A DNA stretch of 64,000 nt from UBA7985 sp965661545 (GCA_965661545.1 CBFIEF010000001.1:79071-143070), one strand, 5' to 3'; positions 37,560-46,695 are shown, counted from the first letter of the stretch. Notes: a model not told the origin generated them from the sequence alone. Program-made: numbers and translations.

Positions 37560-37964
37560 TTATTCGCTGACAGCGAAATAAACGTCGCCTTCCTTCACGT
37601 GCCCATCTTGGGCGATGGCGATCCAGCTGAGTTGGAAGACGCCTGTGTCCAGCGGGCTAAAGCCGACGGTCGCTGCGTCCACAAAACCCTTTGGCAGTTT
37701 GCTTGCTAGCTCGATGATTTCCATGCCGTCAATCGGCGCGTCACCCTTGTGCGCCATCAGAGCGTCGAGCGTGACGCCGTCCGGGGCAGCGTGAACTTCA
37801 ACGACAGTCAGACGGACTTTGCGCTCAAACTTCAGCATGACTTCGTCCAGCGCCTCTTCAACGGTTGCGCCGTTCTCAGGCATGCTGCCGGAGACCTTCG
37901 AATGAGAAAAGGCCGGGCTGTTCAGCAGGAGCAGGGCAAAGGCAGCGAGCAAGAGCTTTGGCAT
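37560..37964 (-). CDS. copC: CopC-domain periplasmic copper-binding protein
   Basis: A 134-residue exported protein. The signal peptide (LLLAAFALLLLNSPAFS) is followed by a mature N-terminus HSKVSGSMPENGATV; the N-terminal histidine is the copper ligand in this family. The beta-barrel pattern continues with LKFERKVRLTVVEV and ends in the strand DGHVKEGDVYFAV. It hands copper to CopD, encoded directly downstream. Confidence 0.9.
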   Translation of the reverse strand: MPKLLLAAFALLLLNSPAFSHSKVSGSMPENGATVEEALDEVMLKFERKVRLTVVEVHAAPDGVTLDALMAHKGDAPIDGMEIIELASKLPKGFVDAATVGFSPLDTGVFQLSWIAIAQDGHVKEGDVYFAVSE

Positions 37965-38015
37965 TCAGTTGATCTCTCAAAGTGAAGTAATGAAAAATAG
38001 GGGCATGACGCTCGG

Positions 38016-38783
38016 TTAAATCAGCACAAACTTCACCAGCATCCAAACGGCCATCGCCATCATCATAACGTTTTCGGTCAGCGAAACGAACCCCAGAGGC
38101 ACATTCGAATTTCCCCCCACACAGGCACATTTCAGATCGCGTTTATCGATGTAGACGGCTTTATAAACTGAGACTGCGCCAATCGTGCTGATGAACAAAC
38201 CCACAGGTGCCGCCAGCAAAGGCAAGAACCCCACAAACATCAGCAGGCCTGCACCTGTCTCTGCAAACGGATAAACGTAGGCATAGCGCACTCTGCGTTG
38301 GGCGAGCAGATCGTAGCCGAGAAACTGCGTGGCAAAGCTATCAAGATCCCGCAATTTCTGGAGACCCAGCAAGATCATCGAACCAGCAATGAATTGCTCC
38401 AGACACCGGATCACGCTTGCGGTTGGGTCGGCTGCAAAGCTCGATCCGTTCAGCATCAGCGACAACAACGCCGCCACAGCAAACAAAGCGATAACGGGGC
38501 CGTAAGTCTTTCGCTGCTTGTCAGGAATGGGCTTGCCAAAGAATGCCAGCGCGTCCGTGTAGCCGCCAATTTGTTCGCCGTTGATCAGCACTTGGGGTGT
38601 GGTTTTGACGTCTAGTTCTTCCTTGAGCGCAGCCACCTCGTCGCGCGACCGCAGCCAACGGTCATCGACCGTGTACCCTTGCCGTTCCAGCAAGGCCTTA
38701 GCTCGAAGACCGGACGGGCAGATGGTTTCAGGCATAACCATTCGATAAAGAACGGCACGTTTTTCCGTTACAGCTACAGTCAT
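38016..38783 (-). CDS. glutaredoxin-like / MauE fusion membrane protein
   Basis: A 255-residue two-part protein. Residues 1-80 are a glutaredoxin-like domain with a single active-site cysteine (ICPSGLRAK in place of CxxC), the cis-proline segment TTPQV and the GGYTD motif. Residues 90-255 have four membrane helices of the MauE/DoxX type (EQFIAGSMILLGLQKLRDLD, FAETGAGLLMFVGF) and a CAC motif in DLKCACVGG. MauE proteins support disulfide formation in periplasmic partners. GAGG eight bases before the ATG at 38783 supports this start; the frame upstream of it is not protein-like. The copCD genes follow on the same strand after 51 bases. Confidence 0.8.
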   Translation of the reverse strand: MTVAVTEKRAVLYRMVMPETICPSGLRAKALLERQGYTVDDRWLRSRDEVAALKEELDVKTTPQVLINGEQIGGYTDALAFFGKPIPDKQRKTYGPVIALFAVAALLSLMLNGSSFAADPTASVIRCLEQFIAGSMILLGLQKLRDLDSFATQFLGYDLLAQRRVRYAYVYPFAETGAGLLMFVGFLPLLAAPVGLFISTIGAVSVYKAVYIDKRDLKCACVGGNSNVPLGFVSLTENVMMMAMAVWMLVKFVLI

Positions 38784-38955
38784 GTGAAGTGCCTCGAAAA
38801 AGGATGGTTCCTCAGAAGGATAACTTAAGACATCTATTAGCATAGGGATCAAGGGGTTGCAGTGCGCTGCGGTATGATGCCCACTATTTTTGAGTATGCA
38901 CTCCAACCCGACATCGGGCGAGCGCACCCGTACCGGCGACAGCAGGAGCAGACGA

Positions 38956-40158
38956 ATGACCGACGCCTATATCATCGATGGGACACGCACACCCTTTGGC
39001 CGATTTGCTGGAGCGCTGAGCGGCGTCAGAACCGACGACCTCGCCGCGCACCCAATCCGCGCCCTGATGGCCCGGTTCCCCGATTTGCCTTGGGAGCAGG
39101 TTGACGACGTGATTTACGGTGATGCGAACCAAGCGGGCGAGGACAACCGCAACATCGCGCGCATGGCCAGCTTGCTAGCGGGTCTGCCGGTGGACGTGCC
39201 GGGCATGACCGTGAACCGCCTGTGTGGGTCCGGACTGGAAGCCGTCGCCTATGCCGCGCGGACGATCAAAGCGGGTGAGGGCGATTTCTTTGTCGTTGGC
39301 GGGGTGGAAAGCATGTCCCGCGCACCTTTTGTGATGCCTAAGGCGACAACGCCGTTCAGTCGCAATGCCGAAATATACGATACCACGATCGGTTGGCGCT
39401 TCGTGAACCCTCGGATGAAGCAGCTTTACGGAACGGACTCCATGCCGGAAACCGGTGAGAACGTCGCCGAAGACTACGGCATTTCACGCGAAGATCAGGA
39501 TGCAATGGCCCTTCGTTCGCAAGAGCGCGCCGCCGCAGCGCAAGCTAACGGACGTCTGGCCAAGGAAATCACTCCCGTCACCATTCCCCAGCGCAAAGGC
39601 GATGACGTGGTGGTGGAACAAGACGAGCACCCCCGTGCAACATCGCTGGAAAAACTCGGCAAGCTGGCTGCGCCCTTCCGCGATGGGGGAACCGTGACGG
39701 CGGGTAACGCTTCTGGCGTGAACGATGGCGCAGCGGCGCTTTTGGTGGTGTCAGCCGCCTTTGCGGAGAAGCACGGCCTGACCCCAATTGCGCGGGTTGC
39801 TGGTGCTGCGACCGCTGGCGTGCCGCCGCGCGTGATGGGCATTGGCCCGGTTCCAGCGACCAACAAGCTGTTGGCGCGCTTGGGTTGGACGGTTGATGAC
39901 CTTGATATCGTTGAGCTGAACGAAGCCTTCGCCGCGCAAGGCTTGGCGGTTCTGCGCGAGCTGGGGATCGATGAAACCGGTGACGGCGTGAACCCCAACG
40001 GAGGCGCGATTGCGATCGGACATCCGCTGGGTGCTTCTGGTGCTCGCTTGGCTCTAACCGCAGCCTATGAGCTTCAAGAACGCGCGCTGGATCGCGCGCT
40101 CTGCACCATGTGCGTTGGTGTGGGGCAGGGGATTGCTTTGGGGTTGGAGCGCGTCTAG
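38956..40158 (+). CDS. pcaF: acetyl-CoA acyltransferase, probably 3-oxoadipyl-CoA thiolase
   Basis: A 400-residue thiolase that cleaves beta-ketoacyl-CoA. Catalytic residues are the acyl-binding cysteine in NRLCGSGLEAV (near residue 89), the histidine in NGGAIAIGHPLGASGAR and the second cysteine in CTMCVGVGQG. The stretch TTIGWRFVNPRMKQLYGTDS and SMPETGENVAEDYG is typical of PcaF/PaaJ thiolases of the beta-ketoadipate and phenylacetate pathways, so 3-oxoadipyl-CoA is the likely substrate. No other genes of these pathways are adjacent. GGAG before the ATG at 38956 decides the start; the frame opens at 38890. Confidence 0.85.
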   Translation: MTDAYIIDGTRTPFGRFAGALSGVRTDDLAAHPIRALMARFPDLPWEQVDDVIYGDANQAGEDNRNIARMASLLAGLPVDVPGMTVNRLCGSGLEAVAYAARTIKAGEGDFFVVGGVESMSRAPFVMPKATTPFSRNAEIYDTTIGWRFVNPRMKQLYGTDSMPETGENVAEDYGISREDQDAMALRSQERAAAAQANGRLAKEITPVTIPQRKGDDVVVEQDEHPRATSLEKLGKLAAPFRDGGTVTAGNASGVNDGAAALLVVSAAFAEKHGLTPIARVAGAATAGVPPRVMGIGPVPATNKLLARLGWTVDDLDIVELNEAFAAQGLAVLRELGIDETGDGVNPNGGAIAIGHPLGASGARLALTAAYELQERALDRALCTMCVGVGQGIALGLERV

Positions 40159-40170
40159 CGCTCCCGCTCC

Positions 40171-40785
40171 CTAGCCCCCGGTTTTAGCCATGGCGCGCTG
40201 GAACGCAGGACGGCTCGTGAGACGTGCTGCATAGGCATCAAGGTTCGGGTAGTTCTCGAGTGCATTCTGGATCTTTGCGCCGTTGGCAAAGTAGCCACAG
40301 GCAACGTCGGCGCCTGAAAAATTATCACCCAGAATGTAGTCCTGTCCCTCAAGTGCTGCTTCCATATAACCCAGATGCAAAGCCGTCTCGCCCATGGCAA
40401 AGGCGGTCACGATCGGTGGCTTTGGATCTTCCCGGCGGGTTAGCATGTTGATCAGCAGCGGACTGGCGGCGGAGCCTTCTGCATAGTGCAGCCACTGCAG
40501 GTAACGGACGTACTCGGCCCCAGCATTGCTGGCCGGCGCAAACTTGCGTTCGGTGTCGTAAGTGTCGATCAAATAGGTAATGATTGCCCCAGATTCGGCG
40601 ATGGTCATGCCGTTGTCTTCGATGACGGGTGATTTGCCCAGCGGATGGACTTCACGCAGTTCTGGCGGTGCTCGACGCATCTCGTTTCGGTCATAGAAAC
40701 GGAGTTCATAGTCAACGCCGAGTTCTTCAAGAAAGGCCGTCATAAAGAGTGCGCGGCTTTTCCGGAGATGGTGCATGATAATCAT
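40171..40785 (-). CDS. glutathione S-transferase
   Basis: A 204-residue GST. The N-terminal thioredoxin-fold part has HPLGKSPVIEDNGMTIAES, with cis-Pro and the ES glutathione-binding pair, and the all-helical C-terminal half has the capping motif LGDNFSGADV. Its start, MIIMHHLRKSRAL, has serine as a possible active-site residue. GGGGGAACC lies five bases before the ATG at 40785; the longer frame to 40854 is not needed. It is convergent with the thiolase gene, 12 bases between stops. Confidence 0.88.
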   Translation of the reverse strand: MIIMHHLRKSRALFMTAFLEELGVDYELRFYDRNEMRRAPPELREVHPLGKSPVIEDNGMTIAESGAIITYLIDTYDTERKFAPASNAGAEYVRYLQWLHYAEGSAASPLLINMLTRREDPKPPIVTAFAMGETALHLGYMEAALEGQDYILGDNFSGADVACGYFANGAKIQNALENYPNLDAYAARLTSRPAFQRAMAKTGG

Positions 40786-40994
40786 TATCTGGTTCCCCCA
40801 TTTACTGCTTGGCTGCGACACCTTATACCGTTCAATTTCAAATATGCCAGACACTCAACCCGAGGAATTGCCAGACCCAATTGGACATGTTGATTAAGGC
40901 AAGTGCGACAGTTTAAGATTGCAAGACTTGGGGACTGCGGGCGGCTCACCGGGCTCCTTGAGCACTGCCATTTTTTGTCTCCGCGCGCCCGAAG

Positions 40995-42203
40995 CTACGT
41001 AGGTGGCATAAGTGCGATCGCTTCCAGAAAGCGCGTCACATTATTAACCAAATTACAGCTAATGCTGATGCACATCAGTGCTGCAAAATAATTCCGATAT
41101 TTGCCCGTAAGGGACAGGCAACCAATCAGTGTGAGTGCTGGCAAGAAATGCATGGAATACAGAAATGGTTCATCGCCGTAAACAAGGTGCAAAGCCAGCT
41201 GGTAGACGGTAAAACCACCGACAACGATTAAAAACCGTCGCCTGCTGCTGATGAAAAACGCTCTGACCACGCCGGCTCCGAAAATGACAAGCCAACTGGC
41301 AATGCCGATCCAGCCCACGGGGCTATAGTTTAATGAGCTATAAACTCCTTTGCCGTTGTATGCCGGTTCCGGCGCGATAATAGTGGCGAAGAAATAATTT
41401 GACACCCGCGCTACATATAAAGGGATGTTTTCTAGACTTGGTAAAGCCATGAAAGCGCCTTCTCTTTTAACATCCTCCGGGCCCATATGAAGAAAAAATA
41501 CAGGCGCACGTGGTAAAAAGCCTTGTTGCCATATCGCTAAGACTGAGGCGATTATGGCCCCTGCTAGGAACACCATAACGGCGCTGGAAAGTTTAAACCG
41601 TGACAAGCTGGCAAGGATTGCTGCGAGCCAGTTCGTAATGGTGAATGCCAAGGAAAATACATGAAGTAGAACGTGAATTCGTGGACTTGAGTTGCCCACT
41701 ATCGCGAAAAAGAATGTAGCGGATATTGCCGCCGAGCCGAAAAGAAATGTTTCAGGAACTGCCGACCAAAAGATGAAAGTAGCCGACGTCAGCATAAACG
41801 CAGTCGTCAACAACGCGAAGAGTATCTTTCTTAAAAGGGCGCGAGCAAGTGCGTAAACAAAGGCCGCAGATATTGCTGCAAAGAAGGCTAAAATCAATTT
41901 TATTGCAAACAGTACATCCCCATTGAGGTAGTAAAGCGCTAAGAATCTAATCGGCGGCAAAACAATAAGCGAAAATAGAGGGTGAGAGTCTAAACGGCCA
42001 AATCGCTCAGATCCTAACATCCACATGGTTTCAGCGACATGTTTGGTATCTGAGCCGTACCAGAAATTCAACGAATTAAATAAGTATTCCGGGAAGGCCG
42101 ACGATATATAAAGTGACCAAGCAAAAGCCAGTCCACCGACAACACCGAACGCAACCACAGTTTTGAGGTGAAGCTGAATAGATTGACGCAGTGATCGCCA
42201 CAT
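40995..42203 (-). CDS. polytopic membrane protein, possible GT-C glycosyltransferase
   Basis: A 402-residue protein with about ten hydrophobic segments and no recognised signature. An early loop with SLNFWYGSDTKHVAETMW and FGRLDSHPLFSLIVLPP recalls the acidic first loop of lipid-linked (GT-C) sugar transferases, but I cannot assign it with certainty. It follows the HAD-UbiA gene by five bases; GGAG ten bases before the ATG at 42203 supports this start over 42251, which would overlap. Base use is clearly AT-richer than the surrounding genes. With its neighbour it may modify or use a polyprenyl-linked sugar (inference). Confidence 0.7.
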   Translation of the reverse strand: MWRSLRQSIQLHLKTVVAFGVVGGLAFAWSLYISSAFPEYLFNSLNFWYGSDTKHVAETMWMLGSERFGRLDSHPLFSLIVLPPIRFLALYYLNGDVLFAIKLILAFFAAISAAFVYALARALLRKILFALLTTAFMLTSATFIFWSAVPETFLFGSAAISATFFFAIVGNSSPRIHVLLHVFSLAFTITNWLAAILASLSRFKLSSAVMVFLAGAIIASVLAIWQQGFLPRAPVFFLHMGPEDVKREGAFMALPSLENIPLYVARVSNYFFATIIAPEPAYNGKGVYSSLNYSPVGWIGIASWLVIFGAGVVRAFFISSRRRFLIVVGGFTVYQLALHLVYGDEPFLYSMHFLPALTLIGCLSLTGKYRNYFAALMCISISCNLVNNVTRFLEAIALMPPT

Positions 42204-42208
42204 GGATT

Positions 42209-43633
42209 TTAGGCTCCGTAAAAGATTAGCAAAAGTGTCGCGGTCAGGCATATCCAGCTCACTTTATCGCGTATCGCAAAAATGATTGGGTCGTCGTGCA
42301 TATCACCGCGGTTTGCGATCATCGCCATCCGTGTGATCCAGAATAAAATTACCGCGCTTAAGCCCCACAGTGCTTCTGGGCGTGCATAAAGATCGACTAC
42401 CTCAGACGAATTCACGTAGAGCGCCAGTAAGATAACCGCCATGTAGCCAGCCCCGATTGCCACCATCGAAACAATAGGTAAATCAGTTACTTTGTAACCG
42501 CGGCCCTTAGCTGAAACCATACCCCGTGCTGCAATATCAACGATTTCCGCCTGTCGTTTCACGGCACCCAAGGACAGGAATATCGACGCTGAAAATAGCA
42601 TAAGCCAATCTGAGATCTCAATTTCGGTTGCAGCGCCACCAGCAAAAATTCTCGCGATATAGAGCCCGGCTAGAACACAAATATCGATGAACGCATGGTG
42701 TTTGCAGAACAGCGTGTATCCGGTGGTGACGGCAAAATAGCATAGAATAACAACCAAGAAGCTACTGCCTACAAGCGCAGACAAAAGTACCCCGGACGAA
42801 AGCATCGTGATGCCCATCAAGGTTCCGTGCAACAGTGGCACACGCCCAGATGCAAATGGGCGAAGGCGCTTGCGTGGGTGCGCTCGATCATTCGACAGGT
42901 CCACCAAGTCGTTAAAAGCATAAATGCTAGATGCGATTAGACTAAAGCAGAAGAACGCGAAGACAGTGGAAAGCAGGGTGCTTCCCGTCAATTGGTGCGC
43001 TGCCAACATAGGGACAAATACTAAAGTGTTCTTGACCCATTGGTGAGGCCGAAGCGCTTCGAGGTAGGCCTTTGCCGCCTTCGGGGCGGTCTTTAGGTGT
43101 AAGGTAGACGCGCAGATATCTTCCACCCTTGCGCGTAAACGTGTCGAGGCGTTGACTGTAATGGCTTCGGCGGCGTGCTGCCAAACTGGCAAGTCAGCTG
43201 CAGCGTCACCAATGTAAGCAAATTTTGCCGCGCCGTATCTCTGCACAACGAATTCTGCCTTTACTCCAGCGGTGAGATTCCGTTGTCCGTCCGATCCGTG
43301 TGCTTCATCAAATATGCCGAGATGAGAGGCGATCTGGTCCGCAAAAATTTGGTGGCTGCCCGTGACGAGAACAACTCGATGACCCGCTTGCCGCCACTTT
43401 TCGACATAGGCCAAAACCTGATCGTCATAGGGCAATGTGGCTGCATCAATTGAGGCCGCCTTGGTTAGGCATTCCTTGAGCCTGGCTCTCCCTCGTCTCA
43501 GGGCAGCAAAAACCGAAAATATCACAAGCCAGTTGTTACCAATTGCCGACCAGAAACTTTCCAAGAGTAAATCGCTACGTAGCAGCGTTCCGTCCAAATC
43601 GACAACCAGAACCCTGACGTCCGTGTCTGGCAT
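42209..43633 (-). CDS. HAD-phosphatase / UbiA prenyltransferase fusion (decaprenyl-phosphate phosphoribosyltransferase-like)
   Basis: A 474-residue fusion. Residues 1-190 form a HAD domain (VVDLDGTLLRSD; VLVTGSHQIFADQ; YIGDAAADLPVW). Residues 195-474 are a UbiA-type membrane prenyltransferase: LRPHQWVKNTLVFVPM, the polyprenyl-phosphate motif NDLVDLSNDRAHPRKRLRP and the second motif VKRQAEI, with about eight helices. The pattern is closest to enzymes that join phosphoribosyl pyrophosphate to polyprenyl phosphate; the HAD part would remove the 5-phosphate. The ATG at 43633 gives the HAD start; the frame runs to 43705. AT-rich codon use marks it as likely acquired. Confidence 0.83.
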   Translation of the reverse strand: MPDTDVRVLVVDLDGTLLRSDLLLESFWSAIGNNWLVIFSVFAALRRGRARLKECLTKAASIDAATLPYDDQVLAYVEKWRQAGHRVVLVTGSHQIFADQIASHLGIFDEAHGSDGQRNLTAGVKAEFVVQRYGAAKFAYIGDAAADLPVWQHAAEAITVNASTRLRARVEDICASTLHLKTAPKAAKAYLEALRPHQWVKNTLVFVPMLAAHQLTGSTLLSTVFAFFCFSLIASSIYAFNDLVDLSNDRAHPRKRLRPFASGRVPLLHGTLMGITMLSSGVLLSALVGSSFLVVILCYFAVTTGYTLFCKHHAFIDICVLAGLYIARIFAGGAATEIEISDWLMLFSASIFLSLGAVKRQAEIVDIAARGMVSAKGRGYKVTDLPIVSMVAIGAGYMAVILLALYVNSSEVVDLYARPEALWGLSAVILFWITRMAMIANRGDMHDDPIIFAIRDKVSWICLTATLLLIFYGA

Positions 43634-44375
43634 GAAACTGTCCCCAAACAGATTTTGAGTGATTTGCATCCTAAAATTCCCACATCGGTAGGCTTTAGCA
43701 TGCAATCAGATGAAGCACTCAAGTTATTAAGACAAAACAATATTATGTAGTACTAAATAATTAACCAAGAGGAGCGAAGTCACGACGTCGAGGTGCCGCC
43801 CAAAAGCTAGGGGTGCACCCACAGAGAAGTTATAGTTGTCAGATATTTAGGACGAGATGAAAGGCCTAGTTCATAGGTCGTTGATGCGACACCAACTCTA
43901 AGTGCGACATTAAGATGCAATAAGAAAACCACTATTTCAATTTTTTCTGTCGGCGGCCGATACCGAAGGGAGGTGTTTTGATGCTTGCGACTTGAGCAAG
44001 CTCGACCTTTGATTATTGCTGTTTGTATGGTCAGCGTCTGCGAGTGAAATGAGGTGTCTCAGGTTGGTAATTTCTGTTTTTTGAATTTCAGCAATTTTGT
44101 TTGCTCCATGCCTTTTGCGGAAACCTCTTGGTGTCCGCGCGTCCAAAATGTTTATGCACGAGAGCACAAATAATGCTCACTGCGGAAGGCATAAGCGGGG
44201 GGCGGGATGCACGTCTATGTCGGTCTTTACATCATGAACGAATACACCAGCCGGCAAGCGTGTTCCGAACTGGAAACCAACGGCATCAAACCGCTTTATA
44301 ACGCTGTAATCAGTTCTGGTTACACACCACCCGCGAAGGGAGAAGCGACTGAGCGCTTGATGTGTAAAAGAAAAG
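43634..44375. other. gene-poor AT-rich region next to tRNA-Lys
   Basis: About 740 bases without a convincing gene. Short frames such as 43937-44167 (minus) and 44207-44413 (plus) show no family and no good RBS. Composition is AT-rich to about 44180 and then becomes like the host. I searched by eye for a repeat of the tRNA 3' end, as would mark an attachment site, and found none. Confidence 0.5.
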
Positions 44376-44451
44376 TGGTGTGCCCTGAAGGATTCGAACC
44401 TTCGACCCGCTGATTAAAAGTCAGCTGCTCTACCAGCTGAGCTAAGGGCAC
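44376..44451 (-). tRNA. tRNA-Lys (anticodon TTT)
   Basis: A complete cloverleaf on the minus strand: 7-bp acceptor GTGCCCT / AGGGCAC, D arm GCTC-GAGC, anticodon arm GCTGA-CTTTTAA-TCAGC with anticodon TTT, and T arm GAAGG-TTCGAAT-CCTTC. The discriminator A and the 3' CCA are encoded. It lies beyond the 3' end of ribA on the same strand. Confidence 0.98.
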
Positions 44452-44589
44452 AACCGTGCTGGAATGCGCCGGAAAATAAGTCGGGTTGGGGTGACAGTCA
44501 ACCATGTGATTGGTCTTCTTGATGGCCATAGATGCACTTCAACCATGCACGCCATCTATGCCCCCATTTTCCGCCCAAATAACACTTCA

Positions 44590-45819
44590 CTATTTCTGGC
44601 GTAGCGTATCGTCGAGTGCTGCCAATGCTGTGTCCGGCAGAATGTGCCCGGACCGGTTGGCTTTGGTCTTCAGGTACTCGATGTTTTCCTGGCTCAGGCC
44701 AACAATCAGCGGGACTTGCTCAACCACGTTGATCCCAACCCGCTCGAGCGCCGCAATTTTGTTCGGGTTGTTGGTCATGAGCCGAACTTGGTCGCATCCG
44801 ATGCTGCGCAGCATTGCCGCCGCAATCTCATACTCGCGCTCATCGTCGCTGTAACCGAGGGCCCGATTGGCATCCACTGTATCCAAGCCTGCATCCTGCA
44901 ACAGATAGGCCCGAAGTTTGTTAGTCAAACCGATGCTTCGGCCCTCTTGCGCCAAATACAGCAGGATACCGTGCCCATTCTGGCTCATCGCCTCCATGGC
45001 TGAATTCAGCTGCGGCCCACAATCACACTTTTTTGAATGGAATATGTCACCGGTTAAACAGGCGGAGTGTAGCCGGACCAGTGGCACGTTTTGGTGGTTC
45101 ATGGGGGCGGCTAATTGGGAAGGCCGTTCGCCCAGTTCGATGGCCAGATGATCATCATTACCGTCGGCGCTCCGGAAGACATGAAACTGCGCGGTCCCAA
45201 TACCTTCAAGTGGGACGGGAGTGGTGCCTAGGCGTTTCAGCGAGACGGCCTGCAAGTGATGCAACTGTCCGGCGTCTGCGGCGTTAACAGCCAAGATCCC
45301 CGGCATGAGCGCTTCAGCTTCGGCAAAGGTCATGCTTCGCGCCAAGAGAGCCGGAAGGCAGGAGGCGGATTTGGTGAGTTTGAGCGCCGCAACATCGAGT
45401 TTTGAGGCTTCTCGGAAAGCCGTAGAGGGTGCTTCGCGTTCGTCCCAGTTCGCCAGGGCAACAAACTTCGCCCAATCAAGCGATGCGCTGGGGGGCAGGG
45501 TGATGGATACATCCGGCCCGTTTGTGCCTGCCGTCAGACCAAGCCGGTGAGCGCGCATTGCCGTCAGTAACAACTGTCCTTGACCCGCTTCGGGGCCCAA
45601 AACAGTGTTCAACGCCGACGACTCGGCGTGATCTAAACTGAAGGCAAGCAGGCCAGAGGCTGTTGAATCAAGTGATTCTGCGCGTACAGATGATTCGACT
45701 CGACGATCCGATTCGAAAAAGAACAAAGCTTGGCCTCTCCGCAAATCTCCTGCTGCTCGGTCCAAAGACCGCAAGATTCGCTGCGTTTCAGCGTCTAAAG
45801 TGCCATAATCGTTGTTCAT
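44590..45819 (-). CDS. ribA: GTP cyclohydrolase II
   Basis: First step of riboflavin synthesis: opens GTP to a diaminopyrimidine with loss of formate and pyrophosphate. The C-terminal 200 residues of the 409-residue product carry all family marks: VPLVRLHSACLTGD, the zinc cysteines in HSACLTGD and KKCDCG, YLAQEGRSIGLTNKLRAYLLQ and TNNPNKIAALERVGI. The N-terminal 190 residues are longer than in E. coli RibA (196 residues total) and lack clear DHBP-synthase motifs, so they look like a degenerate RibB-type half, as in several alphaproteobacteria. No other rib gene is adjacent. Confidence 0.93.
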   Translation of the reverse strand: MNNDYGTLDAETQRILRSLDRAAGDLRRGQALFFFESDRRVESSVRAESLDSTASGLLAFSLDHAESSALNTVLGPEAGQGQLLLTAMRAHRLGLTAGTNGPDVSITLPPSASLDWAKFVALANWDEREAPSTAFREASKLDVAALKLTKSASCLPALLARSMTFAEAEALMPGILAVNAADAGQLHHLQAVSLKRLGTTPVPLEGIGTAQFHVFRSADGNDDHLAIELGERPSQLAAPMNHQNVPLVRLHSACLTGDIFHSKKCDCGPQLNSAMEAMSQNGHGILLYLAQEGRSIGLTNKLRAYLLQDAGLDTVDANRALGYSDDEREYEIAAAMLRSIGCDQVRLMTNNPNKIAALERVGINVVEQVPLIVGLSQENIEYLKTKANRSGHILPDTALAALDDTLRQK

Positions 45820-46065
45820 GTCAGCGTTTGCCTAGCCGAGTTGAGGATTACCCGTCTGAAAACTGACCCTTACTACCGCATAATTCAAGTGTCCCTAGCC
45901 CCGATGCCCAAACTCGGCCAAAAACCTCATCAATTAATTGCGGTGGTGTGCCAAATCTAATTTGTTACGAAGCACGCCACGTGAATTCATGTGCATCTCT
46001 TGGCGCATTGTCGTACGCCAAGCGAGAATTTCTAAGGCATGGACGCTATTGAAGTGAGGGACGAA

Positions 46066-46518
46066 ATGAACCAACGCCGGAAGAGGTGGATGGGCTCCAA
46101 GATTGGAGTTGCCATCGGCAGCTTGTTTTTCTTGTCGCTGACAAGCTGTAGTGCTTTTTCCGGAGATGGCGGCGGGGACGGCGGTAATCCGATCTCTGGC
46201 GCGCTCAGCAGTCTGGGCATTTTGCAGGAAGACAGCGAGCTGGTTCGTGACTTGGACCCGAACGTGACACCGCAGATGGCGCAGGACTATTTGGGCCAGT
46301 ACCAGCTCGACAGCCGGCACAAGGTGTTCGCCATTTCGCCGTCGGGCGCTTTTGGCGTCGCTGAAGGATTTTCGAGCGTTGATGACGCGAAAATCCGGGC
46401 GGTTGCGGAGTGTGAGAAGGACTTGCAACCGGGCGATCTCGGGTGCGTTGTTTACGATGTTGACGGTGTGATCGTTTTCCGGCCACCACAAAGAGTACCG
46501 ATTATTCAGGCGAACTAA
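46066..46518 (+). CDS. lipoprotein with DUF4189-like C-terminal pattern
   Basis: A 150-residue lipoprotein. The signal peptide (VAIGSLFFLSLTSC) ends in lipobox LTSC. After a Gly/Asp-rich linker the C-terminal half reads KVFAISPSGAFGVAEGF, then DAKIRAVAECEKD and a second cysteine (GCVVYDVDG). The same order (FAxxP, Gly-rich turn, DA--A---C, C-hydrophobic strand) occurs in the lipoprotein at 57.5 kb; the two cysteines may pair. GAGGG before the ATG at 46066 supports this start over 46039. A strong terminator follows. Function unknown. Confidence 0.82.
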   Translation: MNQRRKRWMGSKIGVAIGSLFFLSLTSCSAFSGDGGGDGGNPISGALSSLGILQEDSELVRDLDPNVTPQMAQDYLGQYQLDSRHKVFAISPSGAFGVAEGFSSVDDAKIRAVAECEKDLQPGDLGCVVYDVDGVIVFRPPQRVPIIQAN

Positions 46519-46604
46519 CTGACACGTCTGCTCAGGATTATCCTGAGGCGCTGAAACTCCGAGGAGTGACAGCAAAGTCAACTCGTGCTGCTACACACAG
46601 AACG

Positions 46605-46634
46605 GCGCGCTTTGGAAACGAAGCGCGCTTTTTT
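46605..46634 (+). terminator. rho-independent terminator of the 46.1-kb lipoprotein gene
   Basis: 8-bp stem GCGCGCTT / AAGCGCGC with an 8-base loop, followed at once by six T. It lies 87 bases past the stop codon. Confidence 0.88.
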
Positions 46635-46665
46635 GTGGGCTGATTTTCGATGTTGGGGGCAAGGT

Positions 46666-46695
46666 TGGGAGACAGGTCGGGGATCCTGTCTCCCA
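46666..46695. repeat. isolated perfect 11-bp hairpin
   Basis: TGGGAGACAGG and CCTGTCTCCCA enclose an 8-base loop (TCGGGGAT). There is no T-run on either side, so it is not a typical terminator. It stands about 30 bases after the lipoprotein terminator. Confidence 0.6.

Noticed and set aside
40786..41000. Possible attachment-site repeat of the tRNA-Lys 3' end at the far side of the AT-rich segment
   Set aside because: No match to the tRNA 3' end was found by eye.
43937..44167. 76-residue minus-strand frame in the gene-poor region
   Set aside because: No family, no clear RBS and AT-rich composition; not enough to call a gene or a gene remnant.
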